A stretch of 64,000 nt of DNA from Tistrella mobilis (GCF_039634785.1 NZ_JBBIAB010000003.1:325724-389723), one strand, 5' to 3'. Positions 34,690 to 43,913 are shown, counted from the first letter of the stretch. The notes: a model not told the origin generated them from the sequence alone. Numbers and translations: made by a program.

Positions 34690-36996
34690 ATGAACACCAC
34701 ACGGCTGACGAACGGCCTTGGCCATGGGCTGCTGGCCCTCTGCCTCACCCTGCCCGCCACCGCCTTCGGCCAGAGCGCGGCACAACCGGTGGCCGCAGAA
34801 CGTGAAGACGACGACAGGACGGAAGGCGCAGACGCGCCGGCGGGCACAGGCGAAAGACTGCCGCCGCTGTCGGTGATCGCCACCCGCGGCACCCGGTCGG
34901 TCGACGACATCCCGGGTAATGTGACGGTGATCGACAGGCAGGAACTGGACCTGCGCATGGTGGAGGATATCGGCGAACTGGTCCGGCACCTGCCGGGCAT
35001 CCAGGTCGACCGCCAGACCAGCGGCACCAACCCCTTCGGCGATCGCACCGGCTTCACCATCCGCGGCGTGTCGGGCAACCGCATCCTGACCCTGGTCGAC
35101 GGCAGCCGGACCCTGGAGCGGATCACCGACAACACCCGCGACGTGGTCGAGCTGACCCATATGAAACGGGTGGAGATCCAACGCGGCCCGGCCTCGGCAC
35201 TCTGGGGCAGCGATGCGCTGGGCGGCGTGGTGGCCTTCGAGACCATGGACCCGGAGGACTATCTGGCGGTCAGCGGCCGCGACACCGCCTTCCGCTTCGA
35301 CACCACCCATTCGACGCTGGACGACGCGACCGGCGGCGTCGGGGCGGCGGCGCTGCGCTATGGCGATTTTGCGGCTTCGCTGTCGCTGGGCCGGCGTGTG
35401 GGCCACGAGCCCGAGAACCGCAATGCCCGCAGCTCCAAGGCGGCCGGGGCGGTCTGGGACTGCTATCGCAATCCCGGCGCCACGCCCTGCGGCCAGCTCG
35501 ATCCGGCCGATATCCGCGCGGACAATGTGCTCGCCAAACTGGTCTGGACGCCCGGCAGCGATCATCGCATCGGCCTGACGCTGGAGCATTTCGAGCGCGA
35601 GACCGAGGTCGAGCAGCTTTACGACCACGGCTATGACGCGGCCGGCAATTTCGTCGCGAATTACGACCGGACCCAGACGCTCAGCCGGCAGCGCATCGCG
35701 CTGGAGCATGACTGGACGGTGGATTTCGGCCCGATCGAGACGATCCGCTGGCAGCTCTCGCATTCCCCGCAGAAGAGCAGGCGCGAGGGGACACGCGATC
35801 GCATCCTCGCCAACGGCAGCAGCGAAACCCGCCACGACTATCTGGAATACGAGGAAGCCTTCACAGAATTCGATGCCCAGTTCGATGGTGGTTTTGCGAC
35901 CGGCCCGCTCAGCCACCGCCTGACCTGGGGTATCGACGGCGACTATACCGAAACCGATTACGAGCGCATCGACACCACGGTCAACCACACCACCGGCACC
36001 ACCACGGTGGCCCGCGCCGGCGGCTTCAACTTCGCCAACGCCACCACGATCCGCGCCGATGCCTATGTCCAGGACGAGATCGGGCTCTGGAACGGAAGGT
36101 TGCGGGTGACCCCGGCGTTGCGCCTGGCGCATTACGCGATCGATCCCCATCCGAATGCCGATTACAAGCCGGTGGACGGGGCCGAACCGCGCAAGGTGAC
36201 CGAGACCGAGCCGACCTGGAAACTGGGCGCGGTGCTGGATCTGGACGACAGCTATTCGGTCTATGCCCAGTATGCCGAGGGCTTCAAGATGCCGACGGCC
36301 CAGCAGCTTTATACCTCGCTGCCCAGCACGAGCTTCAACCTGGTCCCCAATCCGAACCTGCGCCCGGAATCGGTGAAGAATTACGAGGCGGGCCTGCGCG
36401 GGCGCTTCCGCGACGGCAGTTTCTCGGTGGGCGGCTTCTATGCCGACTATACCGATTTCATCCAGTCCTTCGTCTTCCTGCCCAATGGCGACATCACCTA
36501 TGACAACCTGACCACGGTGAAGGTCTGGGGCCTGGAAGCCTCGGGCGAACTCTATCTGGACGATCTCTGGAGCGTGACCGGCGCGCTCTCGGCCCAGCGC
36601 GGCAAGCAGCAGGCCTCACCGGGTGAGGACACCACCGCCTTCGACGGCGCCATTCCGCTGGGTGGCACGCTGGGGCTGCATTACGACGACAGCGGGATGG
36701 GGCTGCGTGCCAGCCTTTACGGCACCTTCCAGCGCGGCGTGACCCGCACCGCCGGCAGCAATGCCTATAAGCCCGGCGGCTATGGCGTGTTCGATTTCGC
36801 CGCCGCCTGGACGCCCGCGCACTGGATCACGCTCCGCCTCGGCATCGACAACATCTTCGACAAGCGCTATTTCCCGAGTTCGGCCACGGCCTATGCCGCC
36901 CAGCCCTCCGGCACCTCGGTCGCCAACACCAACCCGATCGAGGCGCAGGTCCAGCCGGGCCGCGCGTTCTCGCTCGGCGCAACGCTGACCTTCTGA
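34690..36996 (+). CDS. TonB-dependent receptor, haemoglobin/haem type
   Basis: This 768-aa outer-membrane protein has a signal peptide (to about residue 26, TAFGQSAA). The plug has GNVTVIDRQELDLRMVEDIG, LVRHLPGIQVDRQ and VEIQRGPASALWGSDALGG. The barrel ends with a C-terminal Phe (GATLTF). The segment NPFGDRTGFTIRGVSGNRIL, and DGSRTLERITD, fit the haemoglobin/transferrin/lactoferrin receptor subfamily. ATG 34690 follows AAAGGGA; the frame upstream lacks a leader. A Fur-like box precedes it and an ABC gene follows after 4 bp. Confidence 0.93.
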   Translation: MNTTRLTNGLGHGLLALCLTLPATAFGQSAAQPVAAEREDDDRTEGADAPAGTGERLPPLSVIATRGTRSVDDIPGNVTVIDRQELDLRMVEDIGELVRHLPGIQVDRQTSGTNPFGDRTGFTIRGVSGNRILTLVDGSRTLERITDNTRDVVELTHMKRVEIQRGPASALWGSDALGGVVAFETMDPEDYLAVSGRDTAFRFDTTHSTLDDATGGVGAAALRYGDFAASLSLGRRVGHEPENRNARSSKAAGAVWDCYRNPGATPCGQLDPADIRADNVLAKLVWTPGSDHRIGLTLEHFERETEVEQLYDHGYDAAGNFVANYDRTQTLSRQRIALEHDWTVDFGPIETIRWQLSHSPQKSRREGTRDRILANGSSETRHDYLEYEEAFTEFDAQFDGGFATGPLSHRLTWGIDGDYTETDYERIDTTVNHTTGTTTVARAGGFNFANATTIRADAYVQDEIGLWNGRLRVTPALRLAHYAIDPHPNADYKPVDGAEPRKVTETEPTWKLGAVLDLDDSYSVYAQYAEGFKMPTAQQLYTSLPSTSFNLVPNPNLRPESVKNYEAGLRGRFRDGSFSVGGFYADYTDFIQSFVFLPNGDITYDNLTTVKVWGLEASGELYLDDLWSVTGALSAQRGKQQASPGEDTTAFDGAIPLGGTLGLHYDDSGMGLRASLYGTFQRGVTRTAGSNAYKPGGYGVFDFAAAWTPAHWITLRLGIDNIFDKRYFPSSATAYAAQPSGTSVANTNPIEAQVQPGRAFSLGATLTF

Positions 36997-37000
36997 CCCG

Positions 37001-38776
37001 ATGACGGTCACCGCCGATCCCGGCCGCCCAGGCGGCCGGGCACGCGGCACCGCCCGCCGCCATCGCGGCGGGCGGCTGCGTTGTTTCCTGCGTCTGGCCC
37101 TGCCCTTCTTCCTCAGGCCTGCGGGCCGGGCGGCGGCGCTTAAATTCACCCTCGCCTTCGGCCTCGCCATCGCCGCGGTCTGGATCGGCTTCGAACGCAA
37201 TGCCTGGAACCAGACCTTCTTCGGCGCGCTGGAGCGGCGCGATGCCGACGCCGTGTTTCGGGCGACGCTCGACTGGATCTGGCTGCTGGCGCTGCTGGTC
37301 GGTGTTTCGGTCCAGCGGGCCTATCTGGAACGCATGGTCGAGATCGAATGGCGGACCTGGCTGACCCGCCGCCTGCTCGACCGCTGGCTGGGGCGCGGCG
37401 GGCTCTGGCGACTGGAGAGCGCCGGCGGGATCGACAATCCGGACCAGCGTGTGGCAGAAGATGCCCGGCTGCTGTCGTCGCTGACCGTGGAACTGACGCT
37501 GCGGGTGCTGCTCGATGTGGTCGAGCTTGGCCTCTATATCGGCGTGCTCTGGTATCTGTCGGGCACGCTCGCTTTGCCGCTGCCGGGGGGCGGCAGCCTG
37601 GATCTGCCCGGCTATATGGTGATCGCGGCGGTGCTCTATGCCGGCATCGCCAATCTGGTCGCCCATCGTCTGGGCCGGCCGCTCGCCGGGCTCGCCGCCC
37701 GGCAGCAGCACCGCGAGGCCGATTTCCGCTTCGGCCTTGCACGGCTGCGCGATGCGGCGGTGGAGGTCGTCCTGCTCGGCGGCGGCCGACGCGAGGCCGG
37801 GCTTGCCGCCGGCCGGTTCGATGCCGTGCGCCGGAACGCGCTCGACCTTGCCCGCCGCCACCGGATCTATGCCCTGTTCCAGACCCCGTTCAGCTATACC
37901 GTGCTCAACATCTCGATGTTCGTAACGGCACCCGCCTATCTGGCCGGCCAGCTGGATCTGGGCGGCATGATGCAGGCGCGCGGCGCCTTCTCGACGGTGG
38001 TCGCAAGCTTCGCGACCCTGGTCTTCGTCTATCCGAAAGTCGCCGAACTGATGGCGGTGCTCGGGCGGCTGGAAGCCTTCGAACAGGCGCTGGCCGATCG
38101 CGGCCCCCGGCTCTGCCCGCATCCGGCCGGGCGTGCCGCAGCGACGGATGCGCTGATCCTGGAAAGGGTAGCCGTCACAACCCCCGACGGAAAACCGCTG
38201 ACCCGGCCGATCGATCTGGTGCTGCGGCCGGGCGAGAAAGTCGCGCTCACCGGCGCGTCGGGCACGGGCAAAAGCCTGCTGCTTTCTGCCATCGCCGGCG
38301 CCTGGCCGCATGTCACCGGCAGGATCGAGCGGCCGCAGGCGGGCTGGCCGCCGGTGGTCGTGCCCCAGCGCCCCTATCTGCCCGGTCTCGCCCTCGGCGA
38401 CGCCCTGCTCTATCCGGCAGAGGGGGGCAGCCGGGCGGACGCCGCAGGGCTGCTGGACGCCGTGGGGCTCGGCCGGCTGGTCGCCGATCTGGACGGCCCG
38501 CCCCGCGACTGGGACCGGCAGCTTTCACCCGGGGAGCGTCAGCGCCTGGCCCTGGTCCGCGCCCTGCTCCGCCGGCCGCGCTGGCTGCTGATCGACGAGG
38601 CGACCTCGGCGCTGGATGCCGAGGCCGAGACGCGGGTGCTGGCACTGATCGACCGGATGCACCCGCCGCCGGCGGTACTGATGGTGGCGCACCGCCCGGC
38701 GGCGATCGCCGCCTGCGACCGGGTGGTGGCGCTGCACCCGGCGGCAGATGTTCCGGCGGATCAGGCGCCGGCCTGA
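37001..38776 (+). CDS. SbmA/YddA-type ABC transporter (fused permease and ATPase)
   Basis: This 591-aa half-transporter has an ABC_membrane_2 transmembrane domain (residues about 25-350; YLERMVEIEWRTWLTRRLLD and LLDRWLGRGGLWRL fit the family). Its ATPase domain has Walker A GASGTGKS, signature LSPGERQRLAL and Walker B WLLIDEATSALD. Similar proteins (YddA, BacA-related, mycobacterial Rv1819c) move peptides or cobalamin. It starts 4 bp after the TonB receptor stop, so the two are co-transcribed and probably Fur-controlled. The direction of transport is not clear from sequence. The end overlaps a convergent gene by 16 bp. Confidence 0.9.
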   Translation: MTVTADPGRPGGRARGTARRHRGGRLRCFLRLALPFFLRPAGRAAALKFTLAFGLAIAAVWIGFERNAWNQTFFGALERRDADAVFRATLDWIWLLALLVGVSVQRAYLERMVEIEWRTWLTRRLLDRWLGRGGLWRLESAGGIDNPDQRVAEDARLLSSLTVELTLRVLLDVVELGLYIGVLWYLSGTLALPLPGGGSLDLPGYMVIAAVLYAGIANLVAHRLGRPLAGLAARQQHREADFRFGLARLRDAAVEVVLLGGGRREAGLAAGRFDAVRRNALDLARRHRIYALFQTPFSYTVLNISMFVTAPAYLAGQLDLGGMMQARGAFSTVVASFATLVFVYPKVAELMAVLGRLEAFEQALADRGPRLCPHPAGRAAATDALILERVAVTTPDGKPLTRPIDLVLRPGEKVALTGASGTGKSLLLSAIAGAWPHVTGRIERPQAGWPPVVVPQRPYLPGLALGDALLYPAEGGSRADAAGLLDAVGLGRLVADLDGPPRDWDRQLSPGERQRLALVRALLRRPRWLLIDEATSALDAEAETRVLALIDRMHPPPAVLMVAHRPAAIAACDRVVALHPAADVPADQAPA

Positions 38777-39711
38777 TCCAGCGCCGTCATCTCTTCGGCG
38801 GTCAGCGACAGATCCAGCGCCTTAACCAGGCTGTTCAGCTGGGCGAGGCTGGTGGCGCTGGCGATCGGCGCGGTGACGCCGGGGCTGGCGATCATCCAGG
38901 CCAGCGCCACCTCGGCCGGGGTCGCGCCATGGGCCTCTGCGACCCGGTCGAGGGCGGCCAGGATGGCGAAGCCCCGCGGGTTCAGATATTTGCCGACCCG
39001 GCTGCCGCGCTGGCTCTGCGAGAGATCGGCCTCCGACCGGTACTTGCCCGAGAGGAAGCCCGAAGCCAGGCTGAAATAGGGAATGACGCCCAGCCCGCGG
39101 GCCATGCACAGATCCCTGAGCGGGCCTTCGAAGCTGCTGCGGTCATAGAGATTGTATTCCGGCTGCAACGTCTCATAACGGGCAAGCCCGCCGGCGGTGG
39201 AGATGTCGAGCGCTTCCGACAGCTGATCGGCCGTGAAGTTCGACGCGCCGATCGCCCGCACCTTGCCGGCCTTCACCAGCCGGTCGAAAGCTTCCAGCGT
39301 CTCGTCCTGGGGCGTGTCGGCATCGGGATAATGGGCCTGATAGAGATCGATATGGTCGGTCTGCAGGCGGCGGAGCGAGGCCTCGACGCAGCGCTCAATC
39401 CGCGCGGCCTTCAGGCCCTTGTCGTCGGGCCGCATCGGGGCGCCGACCTTGGTCAGGATCTTGACCTTCGCCCGCTTCGCCGGGTTGGCGGCCAGCCATC
39501 TGCCGATGATGGTCTCGGACTCGCCACCCTCATGCCCGTCGACCCAGACCGAATAGACGTCGGCGGTGTCGATCGCATCGATACCGGCATCGACCAGGGC
39601 ATCGAGCAGGGTGAAGGAGGTCGGCTCGTCGGCGGTCCAGCCGAACACGTTGCCGCCGAAAACCAGCGGCACGATTTCAAGGCCGGACTGGCCGAGCTGG
39701 CGCGTCTGCAT
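38761..39711 (-). CDS. Aldo/keto reductase
   Basis: This 316-aa NADPH-dependent TIM-barrel oxidoreductase has the catalytic tetrad visible. Asp and Tyr are in DTADVYS, Lys is in KVKILTKVGAP and His is in DLYQAHYPD. FGGNVFGWT and AYYSLASGFLSGKYR-like wording (PYFSLASGFLSGKYR) fit the AKR11/YajO-type group. ATG 39711 begins QTRQLGQSGLEI, the usual start. The substrate is unknown. It is convergent with the ABC gene and is separated from the upstream SDR gene by the dispersed hairpin repeat. Confidence 0.92.
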   Translation of the reverse strand: MQTRQLGQSGLEIVPLVFGGNVFGWTADEPTSFTLLDALVDAGIDAIDTADVYSVWVDGHEGGESETIIGRWLAANPAKRAKVKILTKVGAPMRPDDKGLKAARIERCVEASLRRLQTDHIDLYQAHYPDADTPQDETLEAFDRLVKAGKVRAIGASNFTADQLSEALDISTAGGLARYETLQPEYNLYDRSSFEGPLRDLCMARGLGVIPYFSLASGFLSGKYRSEADLSQSQRGSRVGKYLNPRGFAILAALDRVAEAHGATPAEVALAWMIASPGVTAPIASATSLAQLNSLVKALDLSLTAEEMTALDQAGA

Positions 39712-39855
39712 GGGGGAACCTCTCCTGATCCAGGAACGCCCGCAGATGCCGCCTCCCCGGAAAAGCTCCGGGGCCGGCTGCGGGCGACCCATGGTCGCGC
39801 GCCCCCGGCCCCGTATGCAAGCCGTCAGCGTCCCCAGCCCTCGCCACTCAGCATC

Positions 39856-39972
39856 GTCGGTCGCCGACGCGACCGACAAGCCGCCATTGCGGCGGCGGCC
39901 AAGGGTGCGGCAGCACCCGCCCGGCGAGGGTCAGACAAACTCACCCGCCCGGCGAGGGACCAGACAGACTCC
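39856..39972. repeat. Dispersed hairpin repeat element, copy C
   Basis: A first hairpin is formed by GTCGGTCGC (39856-39864) and GCGACCGAC (39869-39877). Then AAGCCGCCATTGCGGCGG and CCAAGGGTGC, GGCA, GCACCC follow. The tail CACCCGCCCGGCGAGGG is itself repeated (39914 and 39942 regions), ending ACAGACTCC. The first hairpin has a different sequence from copies A and B but the same layout. It ends three bases before the SDR stop codon (39976). Confidence 0.85.
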
Positions 39973-39975
39973 TTC

Positions 39976-40734
39976 TCAGATGCAGCGCCCGCCATCGACT
40001 TCCATGCAGACGCCGGTCAGGAACGAAGCGGCATCCGAGGCGAGGAAGGCGGTGGCTTCGGCCACGTCGCGGGCCGAAGACAGGCGGCCGAGCGGAATGG
40101 TCTCGATGATCTTGGCGCGCGCCTCGGGCGTGTCGGGCTGGCCGAGGAAGGCGCTGGTCAGGCCGGTCGGGCCCATCACCGGGTTGACGGCGCAAACCCG
40201 GATGTTGTCGGGCGCCAGTTCCACCGCCATGGTCTTGGTGATGACCACGGCCGCGCCCTTGCTGCCGTTGTACCAGACCAGACCCGGGCGCGGACGCACG
40301 GCGGCGGTGGAGGCGATGTTGATCATCACGCCGCCCTTCTGGGCGCGGAACACCGGCACGGCATGCTTTGCCGCCCAGAACAGGCTCTTGACGTTGACGT
40401 CGAAGACCTTGTCGAAGGTCGCCTCGTCGACATCGGTCATGGGCCCGCGGTTGTGGGTATAGCCGGCATTGTTCACCAGCACGTCCAGCCGGCCGAAGGC
40501 ATCGGTCGCCGCCTTGATCATGCCCGCGGTGCCGGCATCGGTCGCCACGTCGGCATGCACATAGACCGCCTCGGCGCCGGTCGCCTTGATCTCGGCCGTC
40601 ACCCGCTCACCGCCGGCATCGTTGATGTCGGCGACCACGACTTTGGCGCCCTTCTCGGCGAACAGCCTGGCGATGCCCTCGCCGAAACCCGAACCGCCGC
40701 CGGTGACGATCGCAACCTTGCCCGTCAGGCTCAT
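39976..40734 (-). CDS. Short-chain dehydrogenase/reductase
   Basis: This 252-aa classical SDR has the NAD(P) motif VTGGGSGFGEGIA, NNAGY, the catalytic Ser in NIASTAA and YxxxK as WYNGSKGAA. PVMGPTGL and GVCMEVDGGRCI occur at the end. The Asp at the end of beta-2 (VVVADIND) suggests NAD preference. ATG 40734 follows AGGAGAGGAG. The wording resembles 3-oxoacyl-ACP reductase/glucose dehydrogenase-type SDRs; the substrate is unknown. Confidence 0.92.
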   Translation of the reverse strand: MSLTGKVAIVTGGGSGFGEGIARLFAEKGAKVVVADINDAGGERVTAEIKATGAEAVYVHADVATDAGTAGMIKAATDAFGRLDVLVNNAGYTHNRGPMTDVDEATFDKVFDVNVKSLFWAAKHAVPVFRAQKGGVMINIASTAAVRPRPGLVWYNGSKGAAVVITKTMAVELAPDNIRVCAVNPVMGPTGLTSAFLGQPDTPEARAKIIETIPLGRLSSARDVAEATAFLASDAASFLTGVCMEVDGGRCI

Positions 40735-41122
40735 CTTCTGCTCCTCTCCTGGAACGATCGGCCGGTGCCCTACCGGCCACGGCATCCGGCCCCCGTCTGA
40801 TGGTGCGGGCGGGGTTTCCGGACCGGCCTCCGATCTCCCGTCCACCTCCGGCGACGGGGCGTCCACTCTCGGAAAACGCGAGCGGACAGCGAAGACATTC
40901 GCGGACAATAGCACGTCGGACGGCGCTGGGAAGAGCCTGCCAGCGCCTCTGAACCCAAGGAAATCCGCCGATGCCCGCCTTGCGCGGAGCGTGCGGCGCA
41001 CCATTCCCGCCGCAGTCCCTGGGCACAACTATTCGTTTCAAATTGACACAGAAACTTGCCGCCCGCACAGTCGACCGCAACGGCCCGAAGCAGCGGCCGG
41101 CAGAATAGGGAGAACACGTCTG
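40735..41122. other. 388-bp divergent intergenic region without a gene
   Basis: No convincing coding frame lies here. GCGGACA occurs twice in direct orientation about 21 bp apart (near 40882 and 40901) and may be a regulator site for the SDR. TTGACA at 41043-41048 could be the -35 of the thioredoxin-NHL gene, with a poor -10 (CACAGT) 17 bp on. Nothing else is evident. Confidence 0.4.
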
Positions 41123-42586
41123 ATGGCGATCCGCGCCCCGCATTTCCCCACCGACGGCGTCACCTGGTTCAATCTCGCAGGCCCGCCGCCAACCCTGCAG
41201 GACCTGCGCGGCCGGCTGGTGATCCTGGATTTCTGGACCTTCTGCTGCATCAACTGCATGCATGTGCTGCCGGTGCTGGCCGAGATCGAGCGGCGCTATC
41301 CCGACACCGTGGCGGTGATCGGCGTCCACAGCCCGAAATTCACCGCCGAGCGCGACCCCGCCAAGGTCGCCGGCGCGATCGCCCGCTACGGCATCACCCA
41401 TCCTGTGATCCACGACCCCGAGATGCGGATGTGGCGCGAATATGCCATCCGCGCCTGGCCGACGCTGGGTTTCATCGGCCCCGACGGCGCCTATCTGGGG
41501 GCGGCCCCCGGCGAGCCGGCGCTGGAGAAGCTGGTGGAACTGGTCGATCGGGTGCTTGAAGAGGCGCGCGAGGGCGGCAGTCTCGCGCCCGCCACGCTCG
41601 ATCTGGCGCCGGCCCCCGAACCCGCGCGGCTGCTGCGCCACCCGGCGAAGCTCAAGGAATTCCGCTATGGCCGCGGCTCTGCCGGCTGGGCGATCGCCGA
41701 TGCCGGCCATCACCAGATCGCGCTGTTCGACAATGCCGGCAACGAGATCCGCCGCGTGGGATCGGGCGAGCCCGGGCTGGTCGACGGGCCGGCCGAGAGC
41801 GCACGCTTCCAGCGGCCGCAGGGGCTGATCGCCGCCGATGGCGCGATCTTCGTCGCCGACACCTGGAACCACGCCGTGCGCCGGATCGATGTGGCGAGCG
41901 GCGAGGTCACCACCATCGCCGGCACCGGCCGGCGTGGCCCGATCCTGAAGGTCGCCGCCCCCGCCATCGATACCGCCCTGGCCAGCCCCTGGGATCTGGA
42001 ATATCGCGAGGGCGTGCTGTATGTCGCCAATGCCGGCACCCATCAGCTGGCGCGGATCGATCTTGAGACCGGCGTGCTGGAACCGCTGGCCGGCACCGGC
42101 GCCGAGGCGCTGGTCGACGGCCCGGCCGATCAGGCGGCGCTGGCCCAGCCCTCGGCGCTGGCGCTGAAGGAAGATCAGCTCTGGTTCATCGATGCCGAAA
42201 CCTCCAGCCTGCGGCGGCTGGATCTTACAGGCGGCATGGTCTCGACCCTGGTCGGTGACGGGCTGTTCGAGTTCGGCATGGTCGACGGGCCGGCCCGGAC
42301 CGCGCGCTTTCAGCACCCGCTGGGCCTCTGTTTCGACATGAACGGCAACATCCTCGTCGCCGACGCCTATAATGATGCGATCCGGGTGGTGGATCCGGAA
42401 ACCGGCATGGTCTCCAGCCTCGACGATCCGCCCTATGACTGTTTCGACGATCTCTGCCGCCCGCTGTCGGAACCGGCAGGCGTTGCGGTGGATGATGACG
42501 GGGTGGTCTTCGTGGCCGATACCGGCAATGACCGGATTTTCCTGTATCACGACGTGTTCCGGACCAGCCGGACGTGGGCCGAATGA
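41123..42586 (+). CDS. Thioredoxin-like/NHL-repeat protein (NHLRC2-like)
   Basis: This 487-aa protein has an N-terminal thioredoxin-like domain with the redox pair in FWTFCCINCMHVLP (CxxC-type CINC). An NHL-repeat beta-propeller follows from about residue 170, with repeated phrases such as LVDGPAESARFQRPQGL, VADTWNHAVRRID and VANAGTHQLARID. The two-part layout is that of NHLRC2-type proteins. There is no signal peptide. The stop codon overlaps an ATG (ATGA), the first of three copies of a 20-21-bp unit before the GNAT start. Confidence 0.9.
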   Translation: MAIRAPHFPTDGVTWFNLAGPPPTLQDLRGRLVILDFWTFCCINCMHVLPVLAEIERRYPDTVAVIGVHSPKFTAERDPAKVAGAIARYGITHPVIHDPEMRMWREYAIRAWPTLGFIGPDGAYLGAAPGEPALEKLVELVDRVLEEAREGGSLAPATLDLAPAPEPARLLRHPAKLKEFRYGRGSAGWAIADAGHHQIALFDNAGNEIRRVGSGEPGLVDGPAESARFQRPQGLIAADGAIFVADTWNHAVRRIDVASGEVTTIAGTGRRGPILKVAAPAIDTALASPWDLEYREGVLYVANAGTHQLARIDLETGVLEPLAGTGAEALVDGPADQAALAQPSALALKEDQLWFIDAETSSLRRLDLTGGMVSTLVGDGLFEFGMVDGPARTARFQHPLGLCFDMNGNILVADAYNDAIRVVDPETGMVSSLDDPPYDCFDDLCRPLSEPAGVAVDDDGVVFVADTGNDRIFLYHDVFRTSRTWAE

Positions 42587-42631
42587 CGCAGACGGGGGGC
42601 GGAATGACGCAGACGGGGGCCGAATGACGCA
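42581..42631. repeat. Tandem repeat of the stop/start junction, three copies
   Basis: GAATGACGCAGACGGGGG recurs at 42581, 42602 and 42622 (periods 21 and 20). Each copy holds TGA and an overlapping ATG. The first TGA ends the NHL gene. The ATG of the third copy starts the GNAT gene. The first two ATGs share a frame that ends at the third TGA (42625-42627), a 14-codon mini-frame. Confidence 0.9.
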
Positions 42632-43151
42632 GACCAGGCCCCGGGCGGATGACCTGCTGATCCGCCCCGCCCGCCCCGACGAGGCGGCGGCGCTGGCCGC
42701 GATCGAGGATGCCGCGGCGGCACAATTCGCCCGGATCGGGATGGATCTGGGTGCTGCTGCCTCGGATCCGGCCGCCATCGCCGCACGGGCGGCCGAGGGG
42801 GCCGTGCTGGCCGCAAGCCTGGGCGGCCGGCTGACGGGCTTTGCCATCGTCACCGTGGTGGACGGCAACGCGCATCTTGCGGAACTCGACGTGGCGCCGG
42901 ATGTCCAGCGCCGGGGCATCGGCCGCCGCCTGATCGAGGCCGTGGCCGATCGGGCGCGTGCGGCAGGCCATCACCGCCTCACCCTCACCACCTTTCGCGA
43001 CGTGCCCTGGAACGGCCCCTGGTACCGCCGGCTGGGGTTCACGGAGATTGCCCCCGCCGCCCAGGGGCCGGCGCTCAGACAGATCCGGCAGGACGAGGCC
43101 CGGCGGATCGACCCGCTCGGACCGCGGATCGCCATGGCAAGACCGCTCTGA
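42624..43151 (+). CDS. GNAT family N-acetyltransferase
   Basis: This 175-aa protein has the acetyl-CoA-binding motif VAPDVQRRGIGRRLIEAV and the later NGPWYRRLGFTEI. These are classical GNAT motifs A and B. It starts at the third copy of a repeated ATGA-containing unit, 38 bp after the NHL gene stop. The original arrangement was probably a simple ATGA overlap. The substrate is unknown. Confidence 0.9.
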   Translation: MTQTRPRADDLLIRPARPDEAAALAAIEDAAAAQFARIGMDLGAAASDPAAIAARAAEGAVLAASLGGRLTGFAIVTVVDGNAHLAELDVAPDVQRRGIGRRLIEAVADRARAAGHHRLTLTTFRDVPWNGPWYRRLGFTEIAPAAQGPALRQIRQDEARRIDPLGPRIAMARPL

Positions 43152-43157
43152 TCCGGC

Positions 43158-43913
43158 TCAGAGCCGGCCGAGCAGTTCGTCGACGAAAGCGGGGACGATC
43201 AGGCTTGCCGGGCCGTAGCGGGTTTCGGTGAACAGGCTGGCGCCCTCCGACGGCTCAAGGTTCAGTTCCAGCGTATGGGCCATGCCGCGATGGCGGACAT
43301 CGGCCACGAAACCCGCCGCCGGATAGACCGTGCCCGAGGTGCCGACCGAGACGAACAGCCCGCACTCGGCCAGCGCCGCCCAGATCCGCTCCATCTCGAA
43401 CGGCATTTCGCCGAACCAGACGATATGCGGCCGCATCCGCCCGGTCGATCCGCAGCCGCCGCAGGCCGAGGCCTCGTCGAGATCGGCCAGGTGATGGGCG
43501 ACCGCCTCGCACTCCAGACAGCGCACCTTGGCCAGTTCGCCATGCATATGGATCAGATTGCGGCTGCCGGCCCGCTCGTGCAGGTCGTCGACATTCTGGG
43601 TCACCACCAGAACCCCGCCCGGCCAGGCCGCCTCCAGCCGGGCCAGCGCCTGATGCGCGGGATTGGGCTGAACGCTCGCCAGCTGGGTGCGCCGGCTGTT
43701 GTAGAAGCCCTGGACCAGGGCGGGGTTGCGGGCAAAACCTTCGGGCGTCGCCAGGTCTTCCAGGCTGTGGCGCCGCCACACCCCGTCGGCATCGCGGAAG
43801 GTGTCGAGCCCGCTTTCCTTCGAAATGCCGGCCCCCGTCAGCACCACGATCGGCAGGTCGGGGGTCACGTCGTCCAGGCTCGTCTCAGGGTCGAAACGGT
43901 CGATCCAGCGCAT
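43158..43913 (-). CDS. cobB: Sir2-type NAD-dependent protein deacylase
   Basis: This 251-aa sirtuin has IVVLTGAGISKESGLDTFRD at the NAD site, VVTQNVDDLHERAG and the catalytic His in NLIHMHGEL. Its zinc site uses two Cys pairs (CLEC and CGGCGS). WFGEMPFEMERIW follows. It removes acyl groups from protein lysines using NAD and makes nicotinamide. ATG 43913 fits the family. It is followed by no gene on the same strand and its end is close to the GNAT end; an acetyltransferase and deacetylase lying tail-to-tail is suggestive but may be chance. Confidence 0.93.
   Translation of the reverse strand: MRWIDRFDPETSLDDVTPDLPIVVLTGAGISKESGLDTFRDADGVWRRHSLEDLATPEGFARNPALVQGFYNSRRTQLASVQPNPAHQALARLEAAWPGGVLVVTQNVDDLHERAGSRNLIHMHGELAKVRCLECEAVAHHLADLDEASACGGCGSTGRMRPHIVWFGEMPFEMERIWAALAECGLFVSVGTSGTVYPAAGFVADVRHRGMAHTLELNLEPSEGASLFTETRYGPASLIVPAFVDELLGRL

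Noticed and set aside
37348-40800. 1150-codon plus-strand frame
   Set aside because: It runs through the ABC transporter in another frame and then antisense to the aldo/keto reductase and SDR genes, all with clear motifs.
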